A DNA stretch of 64,000 nucleotides from Pseudoalteromonas piscicida (GTDB taxonomy: Bacteria > Pseudomonadota > Gammaproteobacteria > Enterobacterales > Alteromonadaceae), in the NCBI RefSeq assembly GCF_000238315.3, contig NZ_CP011924.1:653501-717500 (forward strand), read 5' to 3'. Both the position numbers and the translations under genes were made by a program. Of the stretch, positions 28,447 through 36,746 are shown in pieces. A model generated the notes under the pieces. That model worked only from the letters and a program-made list of their open reading frames with translations, was not told the origin of the DNA and searched no databases. The stretch's first letter is position 1; each line of letters begins with the position of its first letter.

Positions 28447-28632
28447 GAATAAAAGCAATAAATTTTACTGATTCAAGATACGATCATTATAAAATCAATA
28501 AGTCCCGTAATGGGGTATTTAAATTTGTGCAAAAAATAGTGATAACTAACTCGCTGATCGTAGATTTTATAAGCCTTTGTCATAAAAAATTCTCTTAAAA
28601 GAACTAGACAGTACTTACAGATAAATCTATAA

Positions 28633-28646
28633 TGACAGCGTTGTCA
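28633..28646. promoter_or_regulatory. LacI-type operator, distal copy upstream of TonB receptor
   Basis: TGACAGCGTTGTCA, identical to the operator over the pgi promoter and to the copy at 28946. Flanking bases extend it to ATGACAGCGTTGTCAT. It lies 313 bp from the proximal copy. Confidence 0.75.
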
Positions 28647-28695
28647 TTGATATTGATTCTCATCTTTAGCTTCTGCCCAAGCTTGATGAGGGAAT

Positions 28696-28723
28696 TGAAT
28701 ACACACCCCCTTGTGTGTATTCA
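28696..28723. other. 11-bp inverted repeat in the receptor upstream region
   Basis: TGAATACACAC and GTGTGTATTCA around a CCCCTT loop form a perfect hairpin. No T run follows, so a terminator is unlikely. It lies between the two LacI-type operators in the 569-base non-coding stretch 28447-29015, where I found no supported gene. Confidence 0.5.
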
Positions 28724-28945
28724 GATAATTAAAATGTCCCTTTATTGAGACAATTCCATCTTAAAACCCTACAGCAGCAAAATTTTTTGTGCTATTCTCC
28801 AATCGTTTTTGTAACAAACCATATCTTGGCTATATTTAAGTTTATATTTATCAATAAGATATCTATCTATATGAATATTTTTTGAATAACAGGCCAAAAA
28901 AATTGTAGCGAATATGTAATTTAGGGTGTATGGTTTGTTATTAGA

Positions 28946-28959
28946 TGACAGCGTTGTCA
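28946..28959. promoter_or_regulatory. LacI-type operator, proximal copy upstream of TonB receptor
   Basis: TGACAGCGTTGTCA, third exact copy in the window (extended ATGACAGCGTTGTCAT as at 28632), 56 bases before the receptor start codon, a position suited to blocking the promoter or early elongation. Confidence 0.78.
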
Positions 28960-29015
28960 TCATCACTGGGCAGAAGTGATTTAAAAAACCAACAAAATGA
29001 TTCAAGGGGAATCCT

Positions 29016-31763
29016 GTGTTAGCTAATAATTTCAAAAAAAGCTTACTTGCAGTTAACGTCAGCATCGCACTAGGTGCGGGCTTTTCAGGCGTTGTAGTTG
29101 CAGAAGAAAGTCAAAGCCAAAATCAAGTACAAGAAAACGTAGAAGTCATTGAAGTTCGTGGCTTGCGAGCATCAAACAAAGAAAATATTAATACAAAAAG
29201 ATTCGCGACTGCAGTTGTTGACGCAGTGAGCGCTGAAGATATCGGTAAGTTTCCTGACTCAGACGTAGGTCAAGCGTTAGGGCGTATTCCAGGTATTAGC
29301 GTTGGACGAGCTTTTGGTCAAGGTAGTTCTGTATCCATTAGGGGTACCGATCCTTCTATGACGTTGACTACGTTAAACGGCCAGAATGTGGCTTCAACCG
29401 GCTGGTATGATCAAATGAATTTAGACCGTTCATTTAATTATTCTATGTTACCGTCACAGCTGATTGGCGGAATTGAAGTTTATAAAGCGACACAGGCGAA
29501 CCTGGTTGAAGGTGGTATCGGTGGTACAGTAATCGTAAAAACACGCAAGCCTCTTGACTTAGAATCTAATACATCGTTTCTTTCGCTAAAAGGCGAGTAT
29601 GGTACCCTAAACGAGGAGATATCTCCTGAAGTTTCTGGGCTATACAGTTGGAAAAACAAAGATGAAACTTTTGGTGTACTTGTAGCCGCTGCATACATCG
29701 ATCGTGAATATCTTCGTCAAGGCACCGAAGCCGATCTTGATTGGGGTGGAAATTCATCAGTACAACCTTCAAGTTTTTTACAAGATCAAGAGCGCACAGC
29801 TATAGATGTAACGCTTCAATATCGTCCAACAGAACAACTTGAATTGGGTATTCACGCACTTTCATTAGAGCTCGGCGCTGACAGCACTGGTGCTAATATG
29901 TACTTTGGTACTGATAATAACTGGGGCGCTTGGACACCGGAAGAATCAGTATGTAAAACGTACAATGCTGCTGGCGTCTGTACATATAGCGATACGCCAA
30001 AAGATAGAGGAAGCAACGTATTTTTCCAAAATTGGGCTCGCCAAGGAGAAATGACTTCAGACACTCTAGAATTTAACTGGAAGTACCAGTCTGATACTTA
30101 TGAAATCTCAGGTGTTCTTGGTCACTCGAAAGCGGAAGGTGGTACAGACATGAGTGCTAACTTTGGTTTTGGTTGGTGGGGAAATGCTTATGTTGATGGA
30201 AATGGACTAAAGCAAACGTCCGATGCTAACTTCGACCAAGTAAACTGGTGGGGAGTCGTAGATGCAACTGGTAAACAAATAAAACTTGATGGTGCTGATC
30301 TTGGCTTTACCGTTGAACAGCTACCTGCATATGGTACAACGTCTACTTGGACAGGTATAAAGGGTCCAAATAAAGATGAGGAAGTGTATGGTCAAGTTGA
30401 TTTTGATTACTACGTTGACTTTGGCGCGATCAACAAACTTGAGTTTGGGGTAAGATATACTGAACATGAATTTGAGAAAAAGCTATATACGGCTGTATAC
30501 GACCAGTCAAAAATAACAGCCCCTGCAGATGGTGAAAATGCAGGAGGTTTTGCCAACTATTTTAGTGTTCAGGATTTATATAGCGGTACAATGCCAATTG
30601 GCTATGATGGTTGGACTATTCCTCGTGCAAACCGAGATGCAATGATAAATGCTACATTGTCTCTAATCGATCAGTTTGCTTATAACCGTTCGGGCTACGG
30701 AAAAATAGAAGAAGACAATCTGTCATTGTATGCTATGGCGTCTTTTGAAGGCGAAGGTTTCCGAGGTAACTTCGGGCTAAGATATGTCAGTACAGATGTG
30801 ACTTCAAAAGGTCATATCATCGATAATAGCCCAGCTGATATTCTTGCAAATAACAATGGTTGGAGCGAAGCTCCAGTAGGTGTTGATGGTGATTACAATG
30901 ATGTGTTGCCAAGTGCTAATATTACCTTTGACCTATCTGAAGACTTAATTCTTCGCGTTTCAGCTGGTCAAGCTATTACTCGTCCAAACTACGACAACTT
31001 ACTACTTTCAAAAGTAACTGGTTATCCTGATGACCGTATTGGTAATGAGGAGATTACTTACGGTAATCCTGACCTGAAACCAATGAAATCATCTCAAGCC
31101 GATGTTAGTTTAGAGTATTATTATGGTGAAGATGGCCTATTTGCCGTAACTTACTTTATAAAGGATGTGAGTAATTTTATTGTTGCGACGACTGATTTTA
31201 ATCAACAAATTGGTGTAATTAATAATGACCTTACTACACCAGCTGATGATTGGACCGTAAATCGCTATAAAAATGCAGGTGGCGGCGAGATTGATGGCGT
31301 TGAATTCCAGTGGAATCATGCTTGGGATAATGGGTTTGGTATAAACGCTAACTACACATACACAGATGCAGGTGCACCAGCGGAGGTTTATACTGATAAT
31401 CTATCCCGTTTTACCGAGTCATCAGAGCATATGCTAAATCTAGTTGGCTATTGGGAAAATGATGAATTCTCGGCGAGAGCAGCGTATAACTGGAGATCTG
31501 AATACATGATTCGTGAATACGGTAACTATTACGGAAACCGTATGCACGATGACTTTGGTACACTTGATTTAACTTTCGGTTGGCAAGTTACAGACTACGC
31601 AGCGTTGACATTTGAAGTCGTAAATGTTACCGAGGAAGATGATGTTCAGTATGGTGCGGCAGAGGTTGGTGTTGATGTTAAGCCTGCGCTTCAGGATGGT
31701 TTCCCAACATGGTCTTTCCGTGGCGAAGCAACTTATAGATTAGGTGTTAATTTTAACTTCTAA
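29016..31763 (+). CDS. TonB-dependent outer-membrane receptor, probably for a carbohydrate
   Basis: 915 residues from GTG at 29016, with AAGGGGA five bases upstream. Signal peptide about 1-30 (ending VVVAEES). The TonB-box region ENVEVIEVRGLRAS is followed by the plug domain (SAEDIGKFPDSDVGQALGRIPGISV, SSVSIRGTDPSMTLTTLNG) and then a long beta-barrel ending in YRLGVNFNF with a terminal Phe. The type is the large receptor often found with tryptophan-halogenase-like and SapC genes in carbohydrate-use loci of marine Alteromonadales. The shared operator with pgi supports a glucose-containing substrate, which is inference. The substrate itself cannot be read. Confidence 0.93.
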   Translation: MLANNFKKSLLAVNVSIALGAGFSGVVVAEESQSQNQVQENVEVIEVRGLRASNKENINTKRFATAVVDAVSAEDIGKFPDSDVGQALGRIPGISVGRAFGQGSSVSIRGTDPSMTLTTLNGQNVASTGWYDQMNLDRSFNYSMLPSQLIGGIEVYKATQANLVEGGIGGTVIVKTRKPLDLESNTSFLSLKGEYGTLNEEISPEVSGLYSWKNKDETFGVLVAAAYIDREYLRQGTEADLDWGGNSSVQPSSFLQDQERTAIDVTLQYRPTEQLELGIHALSLELGADSTGANMYFGTDNNWGAWTPEESVCKTYNAAGVCTYSDTPKDRGSNVFFQNWARQGEMTSDTLEFNWKYQSDTYEISGVLGHSKAEGGTDMSANFGFGWWGNAYVDGNGLKQTSDANFDQVNWWGVVDATGKQIKLDGADLGFTVEQLPAYGTTSTWTGIKGPNKDEEVYGQVDFDYYVDFGAINKLEFGVRYTEHEFEKKLYTAVYDQSKITAPADGENAGGFANYFSVQDLYSGTMPIGYDGWTIPRANRDAMINATLSLIDQFAYNRSGYGKIEEDNLSLYAMASFEGEGFRGNFGLRYVSTDVTSKGHIIDNSPADILANNNGWSEAPVGVDGDYNDVLPSANITFDLSEDLILRVSAGQAITRPNYDNLLLSKVTGYPDDRIGNEEITYGNPDLKPMKSSQADVSLEYYYGEDGLFAVTYFIKDVSNFIVATTDFNQQIGVINNDLTTPADDWTVNRYKNAGGGEIDGVEFQWNHAWDNGFGINANYTYTDAGAPAEVYTDNLSRFTESSEHMLNLVGYWENDEFSARAAYNWRSEYMIREYGNYYGNRMHDDFGTLDLTFGWQVTDYAALTFEVVNVTEEDDVQYGAAEVGVDVKPALQDGFPTWSFRGEATYRLGVNFNF

Positions 31764-31783
31764 TTATAAATTGTGTAAGCTAT

Positions 31784-31808
31784 AGCCCAGTTTTTACTGG
31801 GCTTTTTT
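31784..31808 (+). terminator. Intrinsic terminator after the TonB receptor
   Basis: AGCCCAGT-TTTT-ACTGGGCT followed by a T run. It lies between the receptor and the halogenase-like gene 17 bases further on, so the downstream gene is read either by leak-through or from its own promoter. Confidence 0.88.
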
Positions 31809-31824
31809 ATTTCAAGAGGGCGAG

Positions 31825-33339
31825 ATGAATATAACCAAGATCGCAATTGTTGGTGGGGGCACAGCTGGTTGGCTAGCAGCTAATCATCTCGGCTTAGCGC
31901 TTTCTTCAAATAGCAATGTCGAGATTACAGTAATTGAATCTTTAGATATACCAAGTATTGGTGTTGGAGAAGGTACAGTTCCTTACATAGTTAAAAGCCT
32001 AAAAAAATTTGGTATTTCTGAAGCGGAGCTTTTGGGGAGCTGTGATGCTACCTTCAAGCAGGGGATAAGATTTGTTTCGTGGCTTGATGAAAAAGTTCAT
32101 GGAGCACATAACTTTTATTATCACCCATTTGAAGCGCCATATCCCGAAGGACTGGATATAACTAATATATGGTTAAATTTAGGGAAAAAAATACCGTTCG
32201 ATTACGTTGGGATACAATCAAGGGTCTGTGAATCGGGGCTCGCACCTAAACTAAAAACCGATGGCAACTATCAAGGTGTGCTACCATACGCATATCATTT
32301 CGATGCAGCAAAATTCGCAAAATTACTCAAACGCAATGCCCTAGATAGATTTAATGTCAGAGTTTTAAATGGAACAGTTGATGAATCTAAACTAGATCAA
32401 ACAGGACATATTGAATCTCTTTGCATGACAAATGGAGACATACTGCATTTTGACTTTTACGTAGATTGTACTGGTTTTTCAGCGAAGCTAATAAGCTCAG
32501 TTTCTAATGACAGTTTTCAGGATAAAAGTGAGCAGTTGTTGGTAGATACAGCGCTAGTACAGCAGATAGAAAGAGATGATCCAAGCAGCTTGAATCCTTA
32601 CACAACGGCAACCGCACATAAAGCTGGCTGGATGTGGGAAATCCCCCTTACTTCCCGTACTGGAACTGGTTTTGTTTATGCGTCTAAATATATGTCACAT
32701 AAAGAGGCTTTAGAAACGTATGCAAGAATGCTGAATGTTGACTCTGTGAATCCTAGAAAAATAGAAATGAGAGTGGGCTATAGGAATCAAAGCTGGAGTA
32801 AAAATTGTGTAGCGCTAGGACTAGCGCAGGGGTTTGTCGAGCCTTTGGAAGCAACATCTATTTTACTAACAGACTTTTCTGCGGAATTCTTGTCGAAGAA
32901 TTTCCCACTTTCTAGAGCTGAGATATCGGTATTCAGTGACCACTATAATGATGCAGTGAACTGCGCATGGGAAAGTACAATCGATTTCATCCAGTTGCAT
33001 TATATCCTTTCTGACAGGGTTGATAGTGACTTTTGGGTAGAGTATCGAAGCGAGGTAAAGCTCTCAGACTCTCTAGAGCGGAAGCTTGCAAAATTTAAGC
33101 TACGTTCGCCCCAACAAATGGATTTTTGGAGTCGCTTTGAGCTATTTAATGAAAAGAACTTTTTATATGTTCTGTATGGAATGAAATTTAACACTCACCC
33201 GCAAACGACGTCTCAAGCAGAGTTTGATATTGGGCTTAAATTATTAGATAAGAACAATGAGCAACTAAGGCGAGCTAAAGGAGCTCTTTTAGATCATGGA
33301 GAGTGGCTTAAACAATTGAAGCAATATATGTCATCGTAA
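31825..33339 (+). CDS. Tryptophan-halogenase-family flavoprotein
   Basis: 504 residues. FAD-binding VGGGTAGWLAA is at 9-19. The catalytic lysine of the family corresponds to K78 in ATFKQGIRF; the WxWxIP motif is W269-M-W-E-I-P274; and the segment FVEPLEATSI (337-346) includes the conserved glutamate. All signature residues of flavin-dependent halogenases are therefore present. Members next to TonB receptors have no established substrate and their genes often lie in sugar-use loci, so halogenation of free tryptophan is doubtful. GAGGGCGAG precedes the ATG. It lies just after the receptor terminator and before a SapC gene. Confidence 0.88.
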   Translation: MNITKIAIVGGGTAGWLAANHLGLALSSNSNVEITVIESLDIPSIGVGEGTVPYIVKSLKKFGISEAELLGSCDATFKQGIRFVSWLDEKVHGAHNFYYHPFEAPYPEGLDITNIWLNLGKKIPFDYVGIQSRVCESGLAPKLKTDGNYQGVLPYAYHFDAAKFAKLLKRNALDRFNVRVLNGTVDESKLDQTGHIESLCMTNGDILHFDFYVDCTGFSAKLISSVSNDSFQDKSEQLLVDTALVQQIERDDPSSLNPYTTATAHKAGWMWEIPLTSRTGTGFVYASKYMSHKEALETYARMLNVDSVNPRKIEMRVGYRNQSWSKNCVALGLAQGFVEPLEATSILLTDFSAEFLSKNFPLSRAEISVFSDHYNDAVNCAWESTIDFIQLHYILSDRVDSDFWVEYRSEVKLSDSLERKLAKFKLRSPQQMDFWSRFELFNEKNFLYVLYGMKFNTHPQTTSQAEFDIGLKLLDKNNEQLRRAKGALLDHGEWLKQLKQYMSS

Positions 33340-33476
33340 TGATAAAGCAGACAATTCAAATGTATGAAAGATCTGTAATGCTTAAATAAATATTTAACTT
33401 CCAATTTGCCCGGAAAACCGCTAGCCTTAGGGGTAATAAATAAAGTAACAAATACGTAAAATAATGGAGCAGTATT

Positions 33477-34187
33477 ATGGCGGAACAACAAGTGCAGCCT
33501 TTACACAACGAAAAGCACGCTAACATCAAAGTAAAAAATGGCGTGAACGTTGATTTCCTTAAAACTCAGCACTTAATGCCTGTAGTGGCGCATGAGTTCG
33601 CGCGCGTAGCGACAGAATTCCCAATGGCGTTTGTTAAAAACACTGAATCAGGTCAATTTCAAGCGGTTGCTATGTTTGGTCTTCAGCCAGGTGAAAACTT
33701 ATTTGTAGACGGTGACAAGTGGACTGGCAGCTTTGTGCCAATGGCCGCAGCACGTTACCCGTTTGGCTTGGTTAAACACCCAGAGCAAGATCAGTTTGGT
33801 ATTGTGATTGACGAAGCAAGCCCGCTAGTTGGTGAAGAAGAAGGCAATGCGCTTTTCGAAGACGGTAAAGAAACTGAATATCTAGGTCGTCGTAAAGAAG
33901 CGTTAGTTAGCTATGTTGAGTTTGCTCGCGTAACTGAAGCGTTTACTCAGTATCTTGCTGACAAAGAGCTTCTAGTTCAACAAACACTAACGGTAGAAAT
34001 CCGTGGTGAGAAAAAAGACATCAACGGTATTTACCTTGTGGATGAGCGTAAGCTAAATGAATTAGGTGACGAAGATTTCCTAGAGCTACGTAAACGTGGT
34101 TATTTAGCACCTATCTTCGCATTCTTAACTTCTACACATCAAGTAGCGCGCCTTGCTCGAATGAAGGCACAGCGCGAAGCGAGCTAA
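33477..34187 (+). CDS. SapC-family protein
   Basis: 236 residues, soluble, without a signal peptide. Recognised by the block FAVK-like PMAFVKNTESGQFQAVAMFG, then WTGSFVPMAAARYPFG, and LVSYVEFARVTEAFTQYLADKELL. The SapC family takes its name from a Campylobacter S-layer-associated protein, but the role here is unknown. It regularly accompanies TonB receptors and tryptophan-halogenase-like genes, as in this window. There are 137 bases between the halogenase stop and its start. GGAG precedes the ATG. A strong terminator follows. Confidence 0.85.
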   Translation: MAEQQVQPLHNEKHANIKVKNGVNVDFLKTQHLMPVVAHEFARVATEFPMAFVKNTESGQFQAVAMFGLQPGENLFVDGDKWTGSFVPMAAARYPFGLVKHPEQDQFGIVIDEASPLVGEEEGNALFEDGKETEYLGRRKEALVSYVEFARVTEAFTQYLADKELLVQQTLTVEIRGEKKDINGIYLVDERKLNELGDEDFLELRKRGYLAPIFAFLTSTHQVARLARMKAQREAS

Positions 34188-34216
34188 TCGCGTTTAGATA
34201 TAGAATGATTCGATAG

Positions 34217-34243
34217 AAGCGCTTCCAGAGGAAGCGCTTTTTT
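34217..34243 (+). terminator. Intrinsic terminator after sapC-type gene
   Basis: AAGCGCTTCC-AGA-GGAAGCGCTT followed by TTTT closes the receptor/halogenase/SapC cassette. Confidence 0.9.
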
Positions 34244-34266
34244 GTGGATGCTATTTTATAAGTGCT

Positions 34267-34315
34267 ACACCAATTTGCACCTTCAAATTGAGCAAGTATT
34301 AAGACAAATTGGTAT
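34267..34315. repeat. Short relative of the MITE-like repeat
   Basis: 49 bp from ACACCAA to TTGGTAT, containing CTTCAAATTGAGCAAGTATT, which is the reverse complement of the left end of the 162-bp element at 4441. Its end coincides with the stop codon region of the next minus-strand gene. Confidence 0.7.
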
Positions 34316-34797
34316 TACTTAGCGTTTGGAATAGGACAGTATGAACCGCCTCGAGGGATCCAAACCGAGCGTGTTTCCCAACGACAGTTATACGCTACTC
34401 GGCGTTCTTCTTGTTGAGTTGAAAAAGTATCATGTTGATGAACATAGGTACCTCCAGGCACCTGATAGTTTGGAATTGGATGAGGAATAGTCCAACCTCC
34501 GGGGCAGCTTTGTGTCGCGAGTACGGTTTTAGTTTGCCATAAAGTATAGGGACCGTAAGGTTCTCCTGCTATTAATTTGTAGTGGCAAGTCTTATAACTC
34601 ACATCAACGAGCTCTGTACGGTAGTCACATACCCACACACGTCGCTCATCCCAGTAACCACCGCAGTCAACATTGTTGACTTGGGTGTCATAAAAAGTGT
34701 TGTAATCAACAACTTTAATTTGCTCTTGAGTAGAAGTGGCTTGAGCAGTTCCAAGTAGTAGTGTGCTAAAAGCTGCAATTTTTAGAATGTTTTTCAT
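34315..34797 (-). CDS. Small secreted cysteine-containing protein, unknown function
   Basis: 160 residues with a signal peptide (MKNILKIAAFSTLLLGTAQA). The mature part has six cysteines (in DCGG, VCDY, TCHY, SCPG, NCRW and YCPI) and many Tyr and Trp, consistent with up to three disulfides in the periplasm or outside the cell. Two similar pieces, DERRVWVCDYRTELV and EERRVAYNCRWETRSV, suggest an internal duplication. The family is not recognised. It is flanked by a terminator on one side and about 250 bases of upstream DNA on the other. Confidence 0.7.
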   Translation of the reverse strand: MKNILKIAAFSTLLLGTAQATSTQEQIKVVDYNTFYDTQVNNVDCGGYWDERRVWVCDYRTELVDVSYKTCHYKLIAGEPYGPYTLWQTKTVLATQSCPGGWTIPHPIPNYQVPGGTYVHQHDTFSTQQEERRVAYNCRWETRSVWIPRGGSYCPIPNAK

Positions 34798-35050
34798 ATC
34801 GATTCCTGTCGAATTTCGTTATTTTATTACTTTGAGTTATTTCAAAGTAATAAATATGTTTCCATTTTGTGGTCGAAATAACAACCGTTAGTTGATTGAA
34901 AAATGTTCAAGTTTACTGTTGTGTCTTGCTGCTCATGAGTTTCTTTCAACCACACTGTAAATCGGTTAGCTTGACAATTTTAACGCGAAAGCTTGCATCG
35001 TTCTAAAATTCACCTCATGCTGAAGTTTAATAACGAACCAAGGTATAAAA

Positions 35051-36079
35051 ATGAAAAAAAACTCTTTGCTAGCAGCATTATTAGCCTTGTCGACGACAGC
35101 TGTCGTCGCTGACGAGAAAGCGACCCCGTTTGCGATCGCCATTCATGGAGGAGCTGGTACGATTGAGCGCAGTAACTTCACACCAGAAAAAGAAAAACAA
35201 TACAAAGCTAAGCTAAAAGAAGCCGTTGAAGCGGGTTATAAGGTACTAGAACAAGGTGGAGAAAGCCTTGATGCGGTAACGGCAGCCATTAACATTCTTG
35301 AAGATTCTCCTTTTTTTAATGCTGGTAAGGGTGCCGTGTACACTTATGATGAAGGGCATGAGCTAGATGCATCAATCATGGATGGTCGTAATCGCCAAGC
35401 GGGCGCTGTGGCGGGGGTGAAGCACATTAAAAACCCAATCGATCTGGCAAAAGAAGTAATGCAGCACTCAGTACACGTCATGCTAAGTGGTGAAGGTGCA
35501 GAAGACTTTGCTAAGAAACGCGGTTTTACGTTAGTGGAAAACAACTACTTTGACACCGATGCTCGCTATCAATCACTCTTAAAGGCGAAAAAGCGATTGC
35601 AGATAAAAGAAGCGGCGACCAAAGACTATCAGGCGGCACATCAACAATTAGAGAGCCAATATAAGATGGGAACTGTGGGGGCTGTCGCACTTGATAAACA
35701 GGGGAATTTAGCGGCTGGAACGTCAACCGGTGGGATGACGGCTAAACGCTTTGGACGGATAGGTGACTCACCAGTGATTGGGGCGGGCACATTTGCGGAT
35801 AACCGCTCTTGTGCTGTGTCAGCAACGGGACATGGTGAGTATTTTATTCGATATAATGTCGCAGCTGATATTTGTGCTCGTGTCGCTTATCAAAACAAGT
35901 CGATTGAAAAAGCGGGAAAAGAAGTGATTTTTGATACGCTTTATCCAATTGGTGGCACGGGTGGGGTGATCATTGTTGACCCTAAAGGAAATATTAGCAT
36001 GCCATTTAATACCGCGGGGATGTATCGTGCGAGCAAGTCGTCAACAACACAGACCTATGTTGGTATTTATAGCGAGTAA
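35051..36079 (+). CDS. iaaA: Isoaspartyl peptidase / L-asparaginase (Ntn-hydrolase)
   Basis: 342 residues. Signal peptide (1-20, ending TTAVVA), then AIAIHGGAGTIER, typical of plant-type asparaginases. The autocatalytic site is GTVGAVALD, with T208 as the future N-terminal nucleophile of the beta chain. Later motifs are GTSTGGMTAKRFGRIGDSPVIGAGTFAD and SATGHGEYFIR. It removes isoaspartyl residues from peptides and hydrolyses asparagine, here in the periplasm. An AAGG site lies before the ATG. A strong terminator follows. Confidence 0.92.
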   Translation: MKKNSLLAALLALSTTAVVADEKATPFAIAIHGGAGTIERSNFTPEKEKQYKAKLKEAVEAGYKVLEQGGESLDAVTAAINILEDSPFFNAGKGAVYTYDEGHELDASIMDGRNRQAGAVAGVKHIKNPIDLAKEVMQHSVHVMLSGEGAEDFAKKRGFTLVENNYFDTDARYQSLLKAKKRLQIKEAATKDYQAAHQQLESQYKMGTVGAVALDKQGNLAAGTSTGGMTAKRFGRIGDSPVIGAGTFADNRSCAVSATGHGEYFIRYNVAADICARVAYQNKSIEKAGKEVIFDTLYPIGGTGGVIIVDPKGNISMPFNTAGMYRASKSSTTQTYVGIYSE

Positions 36080-36113
36080 AACAATATTTCGTTGAGACTA
36101 AGCAAGTTCTTCA

Positions 36114-36150
36114 AACGCCAGCTATTATTATCATGATAGCTGGCGTTTTT
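36114..36150 (+). terminator. Intrinsic terminator after iaaA
   Basis: A perfect 12-bp stem AACGCCAGCTAT / ATAGCTGGCGTT is followed by TTTTT; the CBS gene begins 15 bases later. Confidence 0.92.
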
Positions 36151-36164
36151 AATGGAGATGAGCA

Positions 36165-36593
36165 ATGCAATCAATAAAAGTCGCAGACTACTTAAATCAT
36201 CGCCCCGTAACATTCAAACAGGACATGCGCGTAGAATCAGCGGTAGAAAAGCTGCTACAAAGCGGCCAGTCGGGCGGGCCGGTTATAGACGAAGCAAGGC
36301 GGGTTATTGGGTTTTTATCTGAGCAGGATTGCCTCAAAAAAATGCTAGAGGCGACCTATCAAAATGAGTCTCATAGTGTGGTGTCCGATGTGATGACAAA
36401 AGAGCCTCTGTGTGTAAAACGCGAAGACAGCATAGTGCAAATGGCAGATTTGATGATTTGCAACAAGCCCAAAGTGTACCCGGTAGTTGACGATGAAGGT
36501 CGCTTACTTGGGGTTATCAGTCGTGCAAACGTGCTATTAGCGTTGGATAAGCATTTACATGATGCTTATGTCTCTGGTCACCGTTACGTATAA
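36165..36593 (+). CDS. CBS-domain pair protein
   Basis: 142 residues made of two CBS domains. The first is about 1-58 (VADYLNHRPVTFKQDMRVESAVEKLL ... GGPVIDEARRVIGFLSEQDCL), the second about 72-135 (VVSDVMTKEPLCVKREDSIVQMADLMI ... VYPVVDDEGRLLGVISRANVLLAL). Tandem CBS domains bind adenine nucleotides and act as energy or ligand sensors. No partner domain is fused, and the neighbours do not indicate a target. GGAGATGAG precedes the ATG. Confidence 0.88.
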   Translation: MQSIKVADYLNHRPVTFKQDMRVESAVEKLLQSGQSGGPVIDEARRVIGFLSEQDCLKKMLEATYQNESHSVVSDVMTKEPLCVKREDSIVQMADLMICNKPKVYPVVDDEGRLLGVISRANVLLALDKHLHDAYVSGHRYV

Positions 36594-36746
36594 AGCGATG
36601 AAATTTACGAGCTGTTAAGGTAACCCATGAGGAGTTGCCTTGAGAATAACAGCAAAAATCTCAATTCCTAACCAAATTTAGTTGGGTTCGTCTAATCTGA
36701 TTTGATAAACTACACGGCGTTTTATGTAATCACAAGGTGTCGTGTA

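Noticed and set aside
27864..28598. Open frames of 191-244 codons over the satellite
   Set aside because: They are open only because the heptamer has no stop on this strand; composition and starts do not resemble a gene.
28769..29065. 98-codon minus-strand frame in the receptor promoter region
   Set aside because: It overlaps the receptor start and the proximal operator, and has no recognisable domain or ribosome binding site.
31825..33339. Start of a halogenated natural-product gene cluster
   Set aside because: No biosynthetic enzymes surround it; neighbours are a TonB receptor, SapC and housekeeping genes.
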